Shown: positions 18,001-25,341 of the stretch, in pieces
Layout: every line of letters begins with the position of its first letter
How positions within the stretch are numbered: position 1 is the first letter of the stretch
Notes under the pieces: model-generated
The model's input: the letters and a program-made list of their open reading frames with translations, nothing else
Told to the model about the DNA's origin: nothing
The model's database searches: none
Made by a program: the position numbers and the translations under genes
Source: CAIXQW01 sp046049675
Lineage (GTDB): Bacteria; Bacteroidota; Bacteroidia; Chitinophagales; Chitinophagaceae
DNA: 56,336 bases
Direction of reading: 5' to 3'
NCBI GenBank assembly: GCA_046049675.1
Contig: JBJORA010000017.1
Coordinates: 1-56,336, forward strand

Positions 18001-18689
18001 GTGACGCCACTGCCGGTAAAGCGATATTTTACAACTATACTTGTAGCGCCGAGTGTGTACTCTATGATGCTACCGCCGCTATTTGTCACGCCAGTTCCAC
18101 CGCCAGAAGTGCCAAGTACATATAGCTTGCCCGCATGCTCTATCATTTGCCCGCTTGGTCTAAATCCATCGGTTTGAAGAAAATTGTACTTGTTAGCAAA
18201 CGTATTAGTAGATGGGTCAAACTCGAAAATACTTCCTCTGTGTACGCCTGGCGATTGTTCTGGATTTGTTGTACCGTAAAATTTATTATTACTTGCAAGT
18301 GTTAGACTCGTTAAGCAGCCTGCACCAGTTACGCTAGAGAAATTATGCAATACAGCATATGTGCCACTACTTAAATCGTAACTGTAAATTATACCTAAGC
18401 CGTTTGCACCTCCTTCTTGCGTTGTACCGTATAATTTGTTGTTGTATAATACTGGCAAGCTATACGTTGGTGTACCGCCAGGTGTGCCCTGCAATTGTGC
18501 AGAATTACTGAAGGAAGTCGCGCCAGGTTGATACTGTAAAAAAGTTCCAAACTCTATTCCTCCTTCTAAGGCATTTCCTACGAGCAGCGAGCTTTGCGCA
18601 TAAGTTTGCATGCTGAAAACAACACTAAGCATAAAAACAAATGCTACAACAGCGTAGCATATTTTTGATTTCAAAGTAGAAAAGACCAT
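15036..18689 (-). CDS. Large secreted GloVer-repeat protein
   Basis: This 1217-residue exported protein (signal peptide ending QTYAQ) is dominated by thirteen repeats of about 60 residues. Each holds a K-[LF]-[YF]-G-x-T-x-x-G-G core followed by GxxFEYxxxTxxxTKxxxF; examples are KLYGTTQEGG, LLYGITQTGG, RFYGLTQFGG and HLYGMCRAGG. This is the choice-of-anchor GloVer tandem repeat, probably a propeller. Next come an Ig-like domain (about residues 775-845), a cysteine-containing repeat with GCDSIATL, and a C-terminal domain with DWVLIEFRSAS, ALLQSDGDIVEVDG and YYVSVHHRNHLPVMT that recurs in Bacteroidota secreted proteins. The chain ends in RVLHAQLP without a recognisable type A or CHU_C sorting tail. 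Its ligand is unknown. Confidence 0.85.
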   Translation of the reverse strand: MVFSTLKSKICYAVVAFVFMLSVVFSMQTYAQSSLLVGNALEGGIEFGTFLQYQPGATSFSNSAQLQGTPGGTPTYSLPVLYNNKLYGTTQEGGANGLGIIYSYDLSSGTYAVLHNFSSVTGAGCLTSLTLASNNKFYGTTNPEQSPGVHRGSIFEFDPSTNTFANKYNFLQTDGFRPSGQMIEHAGKLYVLGTSGGGTGVTNSGGSIIEYTLGATSIVVKYRFTGSGVTWPNGRNPQGTLCKVNNKFYGVTYTGSTSNLGCVFEYLPGATSVTVRANFSATTFQRPFVSLMQASNGLLYGITQTGGDSTLGAIFTFDTVSFALTKRFSFSYTYGRAPFAPLFKAANNMLYSTTASGGTNDQGVIFQLDPTTHVHTVLHNAADAVGQGSQSAMGQLPNGNLYSTFNSGSGAGKGALFEFTTGTNVVNTLVQFALASNGSKPSGRLLLAANNRFYGLTQFGGSKNRGTIVRYDVATNTYTKVADFLDTNGAYPRGALVQAPNGKLYGVAQAGGTGSAASCAGGCGVLFEFDTTTNTLIKKRDFGGLIGDIPLGQLVYDSGTKLFGTTISSAGNGGADFGGVIYEYNYSTNTHTRRVQLTSANGDYPQCGMIKASNNLMYGVTSAGGNATAQAGVLYEFNPTTFAYTKKIEFLGASNGANPTGELMQATTGTIFGTTENGGANGFGTVFKYNIGTNTLTKLFDFTSTSGRNPTGKLVQAQDGHLYGMCRAGGSNGFGTLYKVDTTTGAVTTMINLQVAQGRNPIYTGLTEITIPCALPSTPTITASINPICTTGGTSTLTIAGSLNAATNWTWYAGSCNSTAIGTGTSITVTPSATTTYYARGTGGCVVTSNCGSITLTKGNPSATSTSITSCSTYVWTNGTSYNTSGTYTHTWTNQSGCDSIATLVFTKLPPINITVNDTAYLSYTLPWGTTVSASGTYTNTYILSSGCDSISTHNVYVHGGIKLAPRALLGACYDASTLACRDSLRTKNLVPLTQPYGSGSYGTLVHAGSEATTSAALGVAGANAIIDWVLIEFRSASNPSLVLATRAALLQSDGDIVEVDGASDVEVGIVPGNYYVSVHHRNHLPVMTATALALSGTSTAIDFTSTATSNFLHTDYRSNGSFAAQSTVGAKRMLYAGNCHIGNSSSKTLLTYNATSNSDRVALLQATTSISSGNIYSVFDCDMNGNVQFNGLAPDRLVILRSVAQNQARVLHAQLP
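16480..18450 (-). repeat. Thirteen GloVer tandem repeats within the CDS
   Basis: The coding sequence repeats about every 150-210 bases. The translated cores are KLYGTTQEGG, KFYGTTNPEQ, KLYVLGTSGG, KFYGVTYTGS, LLYGITQTGG, MLYSTTASGG, NLYSTFNSGS, RFYGLTQFGG, KLYGVAQAGG, KLFGTTISSA, LMYGVTSAGG, TIFGTTENGG and HLYGMCRAGG. The units have diverged, so this is old protein-level repetition and not a recent DNA expansion. Limits are approximate. Confidence 0.8.
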
Positions 18690-18739
18690 CTATTGCTTGT
18701 GATTTATGTATTGCGTGCCTATGATATACCTAGTGGAAA

Positions 18740-18780
18740 TAAAAGAAGGGTTAAACTACAACATAGCTCAACCCTTCTAA
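18740..18780 (-). terminator. Rho-independent terminator after the T9SS propeller gene
   Basis: On the minus strand, AGAAGGGTT (18770-18778) pairs perfectly with AACCCTTCT (18744-18752) across a 17-base loop and is followed directly by a T-rich tail (TTTTATTT). It lies about 20 bases beyond the stop of the gene ending at 18799, and separates that gene from the GloVer protein gene downstream. Confidence 0.8.
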
Positions 18781-18798
18781 GTTTATTTAGTAATTAAC

Positions 18799-20442
18799 TT
18801 ATTGTTTTACAAAAGTCTTAGATGGATTGCCATTGATGCGCACAATGTACACTCCTTTAGGTAACTGGCTAATATCTATGCTGTTAGTACCTATGTTCGT
18901 TACATCAGCAGCCATAACCTGTGCGCCTACTTGATTAAAGATACTGATAGAACCAACTTCTCTACTTTGTACATAAAGCAAGTTGTTTGCCAATGTTGGA
19001 TAAACATTTGCCACTTCGTTAGCAACTGTGCCTAAAACAATAGTGTTTGTGTAAGAACCTTGACCAGCAGCATCAATATACTTAGCTCTGTAAAAGCTTG
19101 TGCTTGCAATCATTTGCATATCGTTCCATTTGATGTACTGCGCAGCTACAACTTCAGGTGTAATTGGTGTGCTAGCGAGTGCAACAAAGTTTGCACCATC
19201 TTCACTTCTTTCAAGTACAATTGTGCCGTCTACTACACTTGCATCCAATGCGCATGTCAATACATTTTTACCAGCATCAGCAGAACCATTTAGTTTGAAA
19301 TCGTAAATGCTTAATGGGTTAGAAGCTAATTTCATCGCAGAGCTAAAGTCGCCAGCACTCCAATCTTGGAAGGCAATATACGGATTGCCACTCAAATCAG
19401 TTACTAATGAAGGTACACTAACACCATTTGAAGTAAACAATGCATTGCCCACTGGAGACCAGCTGCCACCGCTAAAGCGCAGCACAGTTGGACGATTTTG
19501 ACCTGAGAAAGTACCGTCAGGAAAAGCAACCATTGGAGCACCAGTATTATCGATAACGAAACTCATAGCAAAATAAGGCGCATTGTTAAAATCAGCAGGG
19601 CCAACATTTGTCCATGCGCCACCACCAGTACCACGCTTCATATTAGCTTCTCCGCTACCGCCGTTTGCTGTAGTAAATTCTCTATACACCACATACGGAC
19701 GATTTGTTGTAGGACTTACTTTAAGACGAACCATATCTAGCACATCTGTAGTGGTGATATCGCCTGCTGCAACCGCATTGACCCAAGAAGTACCATTGTA
19801 ACGTAAAACCTTAATTGTTTGACCGCCATCGTCTTGGAATGCGATTACTGGCACACCACCGTTATCAATTTCAATATTTGCACTTCCGTTTACAGCATTA
19901 GGAGCTGGAATAGCGCCAACATTAACCCAACTAGTACCATCAAAACTTTTTACAACAGGATTACCATTAGAACTTTGAAAATAAATCACATATGGTACAC
20001 CTGCGGCACTTACTGCAAAATCCCAATACTGCTCCATGCCTGCAATGTTTAAACCGCCACTAAAACCTGAAGCGCCAACTGAAGTCCAAGTTGCGCCAAC
20101 TAGCTTTTTTACACTTATACCGCTCGTATTGCTATTAACATAAGCAGCATACAAATCGCCATTCGGCGCAGTTTGCATCAAAATTTGATCAGCACCACCG
20201 CTAGTCATATTTGCGTTGCCTAAAGTATCCCAGACATTACTGCCTACGATGTACTGCATAACAGTGCCAAGACGTGTCGCATCGTTGATATAAGCAACAA
20301 CTGGAGCACCATTGGCGTCCACTGTCATTGATGTATGCGAGATTTTAACTGTGCTGAAACCTTGATTGCCAAGATTAACCCACTGCGCGAAAGCAGAAAG
20401 ATTTAGTGCGACAATAAAAAGAATTGCGTAAATTTTCTTCAT
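18799..20442 (-). CDS. T9SS type A exported propeller-like protein
   Basis: This 547-residue protein has a clear signal peptide (MKKIYAILFIVALNLSAFAQ). About residues 20-385 consist of seven or so repeats built on GxPxVAYxD...VxxxxGxxWxxVG, for example GVPVIAFQDDGGQTIKVL, GNPYIAFQDWSAGDFSSA and GAPMVAFPDGTFSGQ, fitting a beta-propeller. A beta-sandwich domain follows. The last 70 residues are the type A sorting domain: VYPTLANNLLYVQ, ISIFNQVGAQVM, DISQLPKGVYIVRI and a basic FVKQ end. It is therefore moved across the outer membrane by type IX secretion and probably anchored or released. What it binds is unknown. A strong terminator follows and a TAnnTTTG box precedes it. Confidence 0.87.
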   Translation of the reverse strand: MKKIYAILFIVALNLSAFAQWVNLGNQGFSTVKISHTSMTVDANGAPVVAYINDATRLGTVMQYIVGSNVWDTLGNANMTSGGADQILMQTAPNGDLYAAYVNSNTSGISVKKLVGATWTSVGASGFSGGLNIAGMEQYWDFAVSAAGVPYVIYFQSSNGNPVVKSFDGTSWVNVGAIPAPNAVNGSANIEIDNGGVPVIAFQDDGGQTIKVLRYNGTSWVNAVAAGDITTTDVLDMVRLKVSPTTNRPYVVYREFTTANGGSGEANMKRGTGGGAWTNVGPADFNNAPYFAMSFVIDNTGAPMVAFPDGTFSGQNRPTVLRFSGGSWSPVGNALFTSNGVSVPSLVTDLSGNPYIAFQDWSAGDFSSAMKLASNPLSIYDFKLNGSADAGKNVLTCALDASVVDGTIVLERSEDGANFVALASTPITPEVVAAQYIKWNDMQMIASTSFYRAKYIDAAGQGSYTNTIVLGTVANEVANVYPTLANNLLYVQSREVGSISIFNQVGAQVMAADVTNIGTNSIDISQLPKGVYIVRINGNPSKTFVKQ

Positions 20443-20473
20443 CTATAATCTATTTTACGTGTTAAAAGTACGC

Positions 20474-20481
20474 CAAATGTA
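20474..20481 (-). promoter_or_regulatory. Candidate -7 box (TACATTTG) for the T9SS propeller gene
   Basis: Read on the minus strand the sequence is TACATTTG, matching TAnnTTTG, 31 bases upstream of the ATG at 20442. This would give a leader of about 25 bases. No convincing -33 TTG is seen at the expected spacing. Confidence 0.35.
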
Positions 20482-20579
20482 GCACAAGTCAAAACTATTT
20501 AACATCTATCTTTTGGCGCGTTTTTGGTGATTTATAGCACGGATTTGCTGCGGGTTTTTAAGCAACAAAAAAGGACATC

Positions 20580-20613
20580 TTGAACACAAATACCAATGTG
20601 TTTGCTATATTTG
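20580..20613 (+). promoter_or_regulatory. Candidate Bacteroidota promoter for the WecA-like gene
   Basis: TTG at 20580-20582 and TATATTTG at 20606-20613 are separated by 23 bases. This fits the Bacteroidota -33/-7 pattern (TTG, then TAnnTTTG). The expected transcript start near 20620 would leave about 20 bases before the ATG at 20639. This is the best-formed promoter I can see in the window. Confidence 0.45.
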
Positions 20614-20638
20614 CCAATAGTCTCAGGGCTAGGTATTC

Positions 20639-21664
20639 ATGGCAGGCAACTATATTTTTTCGTTTCTACTCGCATTAATAGTGTCGGCTGTAACCCAATT
20701 TCTGATTATTCGCCTAAGTCATAAACGGGGTATTTTTATTGATGACCACGAAAGTGACCAACCACAAAAGTTTCATGACGCACCTACCCCACGTATTGGC
20801 GGCATCGGCGTATTTTTGGCTTGCCTTCTCATAATGCTACATGGCAAAATTGGCATCTTCTTGATTATCAGCAGTATACCAGCATTTTTAGCTGGTGTTT
20901 TTGAGGATTTCCGAGGCGATATGAGTCCCAAAATTAGGCTGGCTATCATGCTGGCAAGTGGTTTTTTGGCTATTTGGCTTTGCGATGCTGTGGTAACGGA
21001 TTTTGGATTTTTTAGTACGCCTTTATGGCTAGGTATAATTATTAGCTTTATTGCGATAGTGGGAGTGATTAATGGGACAAACCTAATTGATGGTGTAAAT
21101 GGTAATATTGGCATCATTTGCTGCATCATTTTTGGAAGTTTTGCTTCGCTAAGCTATGTGCTTAAAGATGATTTTATGTTAGTAGCAAATATCTTAATCG
21201 TAGGAGCCCTTTTTGGTTTTCTACTTTTTAACTATCCTAGAGGTCAAATTTTTATGGGTGATGGAGGCGCCTATCTTTTGGGATTTTTAATTTCTGTAAT
21301 TAGCATGATATTTGCAAGGCGTCATTCTGCTGAGATTAGTCCGATTTTTGTGCTTGTTTGCGTTGCCTACCCAGTGCTAGAGGTGATTTTTTCATTTTCG
21401 AGAAAGCTTTTTTTTGAGAAAATTGGTCCACTACACCCTGATAAGTTACATCTGCATCAGCTAATAGCGAGAGGGCTGTGCAACGGCATCAACTCTCGGG
21501 TTGTACTATACATTGCTCCATTCATATTCGCTAATAACTTCTTAGCTGTTAAGTTTTATAATAATGGTCCTATGCTTTTCTGTCAAACGGTGGTATTCCT
21601 AGCAATTTATATTGGCACATATGTTTACCTACGAAAATCAGACCAATCCTTGGAAAATACTTAG
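20639..21664 (+). CDS. WecA/MraY-type undecaprenyl-phosphate sugar-1-phosphate transferase
   Basis: This 341-residue integral membrane enzyme is predicted to start polysaccharide assembly by moving a HexNAc-1-phosphate from UDP-sugar to undecaprenyl phosphate. It has about ten helices. The catalytic acidic residues are visible in GVFEDFRGDMSPKIRL (Glu89-Asp90; this branch has ED where MraY has DD), NLIDGVNGN (Asp151) and FMGDGGAYLLGF (Asp208), followed by the cytosolic sugar-recognition stretch HPDKLHLHQLI. The gene has its own candidate promoter and is followed after 92 bases by a UDP-sugar dehydrogenase, outside and facing the main polysaccharide operon. The exact sugar is not determined by the sequence. 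Confidence 0.87.
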   Translation: MAGNYIFSFLLALIVSAVTQFLIIRLSHKRGIFIDDHESDQPQKFHDAPTPRIGGIGVFLACLLIMLHGKIGIFLIISSIPAFLAGVFEDFRGDMSPKIRLAIMLASGFLAIWLCDAVVTDFGFFSTPLWLGIIISFIAIVGVINGTNLIDGVNGNIGIICCIIFGSFASLSYVLKDDFMLVANILIVGALFGFLLFNYPRGQIFMGDGGAYLLGFLISVISMIFARRHSAEISPIFVLVCVAYPVLEVIFSFSRKLFFEKIGPLHPDKLHLHQLIARGLCNGINSRVVLYIAPFIFANNFLAVKFYNNGPMLFCQTVVFLAIYIGTYVYLRKSDQSLENT

Positions 21665-21756
21665 CCAGCAGTATTCAACAAAACTAGAAGTGAAGTACCT
21701 TCGCCAACGTTTAACCATGTCTAGTACACGCTAGTTATGGCTATGTGTAAAATAAC

Positions 21757-23049
21757 ATGATATATAATGATTTAACTGCCAAGAAGAAAAAGTTAGCTGT
21801 AATTGGGCTTGGCTATGTAGGGCTTCCGATTGCGCTAGAATTTGCTAGGAAACTAGATGTGATTGGTTTCGACATTAGCGAATCCCGAGTTAATCTGATG
21901 CGCAACAAAATTGACCCTAGTAATGAGTTGCCTGCATCAGCCTTTGAAGGTTGCAGTATAGATTTTACAACTGACATTGAGGTACTAAAAGAAGCTAGCT
22001 TCTTTATAGTTGCTGTACCAACTCCAGTGGACGAGCATAACGTTCCTAATTTGATTCCCGTATTAAGTGCTAGCGAAACAGTTGGCAAAGTGATAAGTAA
22101 AGGTGATTATGTTGTTTTTGAAAGTACTGTTTACCCTGGCTGCACTGAGGAAGATTGTCTTCCAGTTATTGAAAAATTGAGCGGTCTCCGTTGTGTTGAG
22201 GACTTCAAACTGGGTTATTCACCAGAAAGAATTAACCCAGGTGATGCAGTTCATACCTTAACGAATGTTGTGAAGGTTAGCAGTGGCTGTGATGAAGAAA
22301 GTGCTGAGGAAATTGCTAAGACTTACGAGCTTGTAATCAAGGCAGGCGTTCATCGTGCTAGTAGCATTAAGGTTGCTGAGGCAAGTAAAATCATCGAGAA
22401 CACGCAACGAGACTTAAATATTGCCTTAATGAACGAATTGAGTATCATTTTTGACAAAATGAAAATCAATACATACGAAGTACTAGAAGCTGCAGGAACT
22501 AAATGGAATTTTTTGAAATTTAGTCCAGGCCTTGTAGGGGGGCACTGCATTGGCGTAGACCCTTACTATCTTACCTATAAAAGTGAAGAATTAGGATATC
22601 AAAGCAAGGTAATTCTAGCGGGTCGTGTTATAAACGACGAAATGCCTGCGTATGTCTGCAAGAAAACAGTTCAAACAATTATTAAGTCAGGCAAAGATAT
22701 TGGCAAAAGCCGAGTGCTAATAATGGGAGTTACATTTAAAGAAGATGTAAGCGATATTCGCAACAGCAAAGTTGTTGATGTTATTAGAGAGCTAGAAGGC
22801 TACAATGTAGCTGTTGATGCAGTAGATCCCCATGCTAGCTCTGACGAACTAATGCATGAATATGGATTTGCGCTTTGTACGGAACCCAAAGGACCATACG
22901 ATGCAATAATTTTGGCAGTGGGACATAAAGAATACCTAGCTCTAGCTGAAAGCGACTTAGTAAACTTGTGCTCACCAAATGCTCTAATTGTTGACATTAA
23001 AGGTAATTACCGGAATAAGATAAAAGATTTGAAGTACTGGAGTCTGTAA
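21757..23049 (+). CDS. tviB: UDP-N-acetyl-hexosamine 6-dehydrogenase (TviB/WbpO type)
   Basis: This 430-residue enzyme performs the four-electron oxidation of a UDP-HexNAc to the uronic acid, using NAD+. Motifs: AVIGLGYVGLPIALEF (residues 14-29), VAVPTPVD, STVYPGCTEED, the Glu-containing YSPERINPGD, and the catalytic Cys264 in GGHCIGVDPYYL. The third domain has GVTFKEDVSDIRNSKV. The wording AGTKWNFLKFSPGLVGG is that of TviB/WbpO-type enzymes of Vi antigen and P. aeruginosa O6, which act on UDP-GlcNAc or UDP-GalNAc, and not of UDP-glucose dehydrogenases. With the WbpP-like epimerase encoded 97 bases away on the other strand, UDP-GalNAcA is the expected product. Confidence 0.9.
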   Translation: MIYNDLTAKKKKLAVIGLGYVGLPIALEFARKLDVIGFDISESRVNLMRNKIDPSNELPASAFEGCSIDFTTDIEVLKEASFFIVAVPTPVDEHNVPNLIPVLSASETVGKVISKGDYVVFESTVYPGCTEEDCLPVIEKLSGLRCVEDFKLGYSPERINPGDAVHTLTNVVKVSSGCDEESAEEIAKTYELVIKAGVHRASSIKVAEASKIIENTQRDLNIALMNELSIIFDKMKINTYEVLEAAGTKWNFLKFSPGLVGGHCIGVDPYYLTYKSEELGYQSKVILAGRVINDEMPAYVCKKTVQTIIKSGKDIGKSRVLIMGVTFKEDVSDIRNSKVVDVIRELEGYNVAVDAVDPHASSDELMHEYGFALCTEPKGPYDAIILAVGHKEYLALAESDLVNLCSPNALIVDIKGNYRNKIKDLKYWSL

Positions 23050-23145
23050 TGTGGAGTCTGTCGCTCTGTACTTACTCTTTAACTTGTGCCGATAACTTCT
23101 TCAGTTACCGTTAAGCGCTATTGTTTAATTTACGCTTATCACAAA

Positions 23146-24108
23146 TTAGTTAAAATAGTTAGGGTTTTGCTTATACCAATCAATTGCTCGTCGTAAACCC
23201 TCTTGGATATTTACTGCTGGGTTATATCCTAATAGACTTTTTGCCTTACTAATGTCCGCTAAGCTGTGCGGAATATCCCCTAATCGCTCAGGTCCATTAA
23301 TAGGTTTGATGGAGCTGCCGTATATCTCTTGCACATATGTAAATAACTGCGAAAGCGTTGTGCTTTGTCCGTAAGCAATATTGTAAATTTGATTAACTGC
23401 GTCCGGCTTACTTGTAGTGAGAGCTAGCATATTTGCTTGAACAACATTATCCACATAAGTGAAGTCCCTACTGTTGCTTCCATCACCATTAATGGTTGGT
23501 GACTCGCCGCGAATAGCATGGTCAATAAATAGCGGAATAACAGCTGCATAAGCTCCATTAGGATTTTGATGAGGACCAAAAACATTAAAGTAACGTAGTC
23601 CAATATATTCTAAACCGTATGTTCGACTAAATACATCGGCATATAACTCCATGACATACTTGGTGACGGCGTATGGCGACAATGGTCTTCCAATTATCTG
23701 CTCAACTTTGGGAAGATTGGTGCTGTCGCCATAAGTACTACTGCTTGCTGCAAAAACTACACGCGTGACCTTGCATTCTTTTGCAGCGGTAAGTACGTTT
23801 AGTGTACCATTAATATTGGCGCTATTTGTAGCTATTGGGTTTGCAATGCTCCTAGGAACAGAGCCTAATGCGGCTTGGTGAAGCACATGTGAAATAGACT
23901 GCATTGCAGCGTATATATCGTCCCAGACAGCAATGTCTCCGTTAACAAACTCAAATTTATTGTGGCCTAAAAAAGGCTCTAAGTGCTTAATTGTACCAGT
24001 GCTTAGATTATCAATTACTCTTACTAAACTTACGCTTTCTTGTTGAATCAAATGGGCTACTAAATTACTGCCAATAAAGCCTGCACCCCCAGTCACTAAA
24101 ACTTTCAT
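23146..24108 (-). CDS. wbpP: UDP-GlcNAc/GlcNAcA C4-epimerase (WbpP/TviC type)
   Basis: This 320-residue extended SDR enzyme has NAD-binding VTGGAGFIGSNLV, the catalytic SSSTYG serine region and SPYAVTKYVMELYA with the Tyr-Lys pair. The family-defining strings HQAALGSVPRS, GLRYFNVFGPHQNPNGAYAAVIP and NGDGSNSRDFTYVDNVVQAN are those of WbpP and TviC, which invert C4 of UDP-GlcNAc or UDP-GlcNAcA to give the galacto form. It is slightly shorter than P. aeruginosa WbpP (341) at the N-terminus because it begins directly at the Rossmann strand. It is the last gene of the long minus-strand operon and lies opposite the tviB-like gene, its pathway partner. Confidence 0.9.
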   Translation of the reverse strand: MKVLVTGGAGFIGSNLVAHLIQQESVSLVRVIDNLSTGTIKHLEPFLGHNKFEFVNGDIAVWDDIYAAMQSISHVLHQAALGSVPRSIANPIATNSANINGTLNVLTAAKECKVTRVVFAASSSTYGDSTNLPKVEQIIGRPLSPYAVTKYVMELYADVFSRTYGLEYIGLRYFNVFGPHQNPNGAYAAVIPLFIDHAIRGESPTINGDGSNSRDFTYVDNVVQANMLALTTSKPDAVNQIYNIAYGQSTTLSQLFTYVQEIYGSSIKPINGPERLGDIPHSLADISKAKSLLGYNPAVNIQEGLRRAIDWYKQNPNYFN

Positions 24109-24121
24109 TGCTGCAAATGTA

Positions 24122-25240
24122 TTACATCATTGTGTTTAACAGCGCCTCGTACTTGGCAACAATTATTTTTTCGTTGTACTTGTTTACAGCTAAGTGCCTG
24201 CCATGTGTACCCATTTCACTGCGAATTCCTTGCGGTAGTTGTACCATTTCCCTCATAGCTTTATAGAGAGCAATTGCTGATTTAGCTTCACAAATAATAC
24301 CATTTCTTCCATTATCAACTAGTTGACGGCATCCTGGCGCATCACTTACAATAATAGGCTTACTCATGCTCATTGCTTCTAAAATGCTCTTAGGTAAGCC
24401 TTCTCGATAGCTAGGTAGCACAACACAATCAACATCATTGATTATTGAAGGAAGATCATTACTCAAACCAAGGTATCGTATCTGTTGGTTGCGATAAAGC
24501 CATTGCTTAAGCAGTGTTTCTGATATTGCGCTAGGATTTCCTATATCCAAAGCTCCAATCATACGTAGCTCAACATGCTTGTAATCGACACACAGCATAT
24601 TAAATGCCTCAACGAGCTCAATTACTCCCTTATCATGTAGCAACCTACCAATAAACAAGAAGATAAAATGTTCATGAGTGTTTGCTTCGCTAACTCTTGG
24701 TGCAAAGACATCAACATTAATGCCAGAACCATCAATAATTAAGGATTTGGAATCGGCTACTATGCCTAAAGCTACTACTTCATCTAAGTCTTGACTGTTT
24801 TGGAACACAACCTTATCTGAATGAGATAGCGCATATTTAAACAATCGTTGGACTAATAAGTTCACAGGTGATTTATTTAAGAACACGTACCCTAGTCCAG
24901 TAACATTGGAAACGGTTTTGGTAGGCAAGGTTCTAGCAGCAAGTGATCCGTAAACATTTGGTTTGATTGTAAACTGAAACGCGACATCAATCTGATTTTT
25001 CTTGTAAATATGTCGTAATTCGCGCATTAGTCTTATATCCTTCAAAGGATTCTTGCCTTTTCTAAGCAGGTGCTGAATAGGTATTATGCGGGCCTCACAA
25101 TTCTCACTTAACGTCTTAGAAGTATCATCAATTGGAGCAACCACAAACACCTCATGACCAAGAGAAATAAAGTGTCTAATTAGTCCCAAGCGAAAATTGA
25201 GAATATTCCAAGACGTATTTGCTACAATTGCTATGCGCAT
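24122..25240 (-). CDS. Glycosyltransferase family 4 (PglA-like)
   Basis: This is a 372-residue GT-B glycosyltransferase. The N-terminal half has IVANTSWNILNFRLGLI and the FTIKPNVYGSLAARTLPTKTVSNVTGLGYVFL block (two strings joined in the family), characteristic of PglA-like enzymes that add HexNAc to lipid-linked HexNAc. The C-terminal half has FLFIGRLLHDKGVIELVEA and the nucleotide-sugar EX7E motif in SYREGLPKSILEAM. It follows the polytopic gene by 101 bases and precedes wbpP by 13 bases. By analogy it may transfer the GalNAc/GalNAcA-type sugar made by the neighbouring epimerase, but acceptor and donor are not fixed by sequence. Confidence 0.85.
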   Translation of the reverse strand: MRIAIVANTSWNILNFRLGLIRHFISLGHEVFVVAPIDDTSKTLSENCEARIIPIQHLLRKGKNPLKDIRLMRELRHIYKKNQIDVAFQFTIKPNVYGSLAARTLPTKTVSNVTGLGYVFLNKSPVNLLVQRLFKYALSHSDKVVFQNSQDLDEVVALGIVADSKSLIIDGSGINVDVFAPRVSEANTHEHFIFLFIGRLLHDKGVIELVEAFNMLCVDYKHVELRMIGALDIGNPSAISETLLKQWLYRNQQIRYLGLSNDLPSIINDVDCVVLPSYREGLPKSILEAMSMSKPIIVSDAPGCRQLVDNGRNGIICEAKSAIALYKAMREMVQLPQGIRSEMGTHGRHLAVNKYNEKIIVAKYEALLNTMM

Positions 25241-25341
25241 AATAAATGATTATTTGTATGCCTAATATGACGAAGGTAAATAAATCGTGCGATAAGCTTG
25301 GGTAAGATACTTACTTTAAAGAAATTGCGGAGCATCTGCCA

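Noticed and set aside
23050..23145. Bidirectional terminator between tviB and wbpP
   Set aside because: Only 5-6 bp stems (TAACT/AGTTA, TAAGCG/CGCTTA) with no T-run were found.
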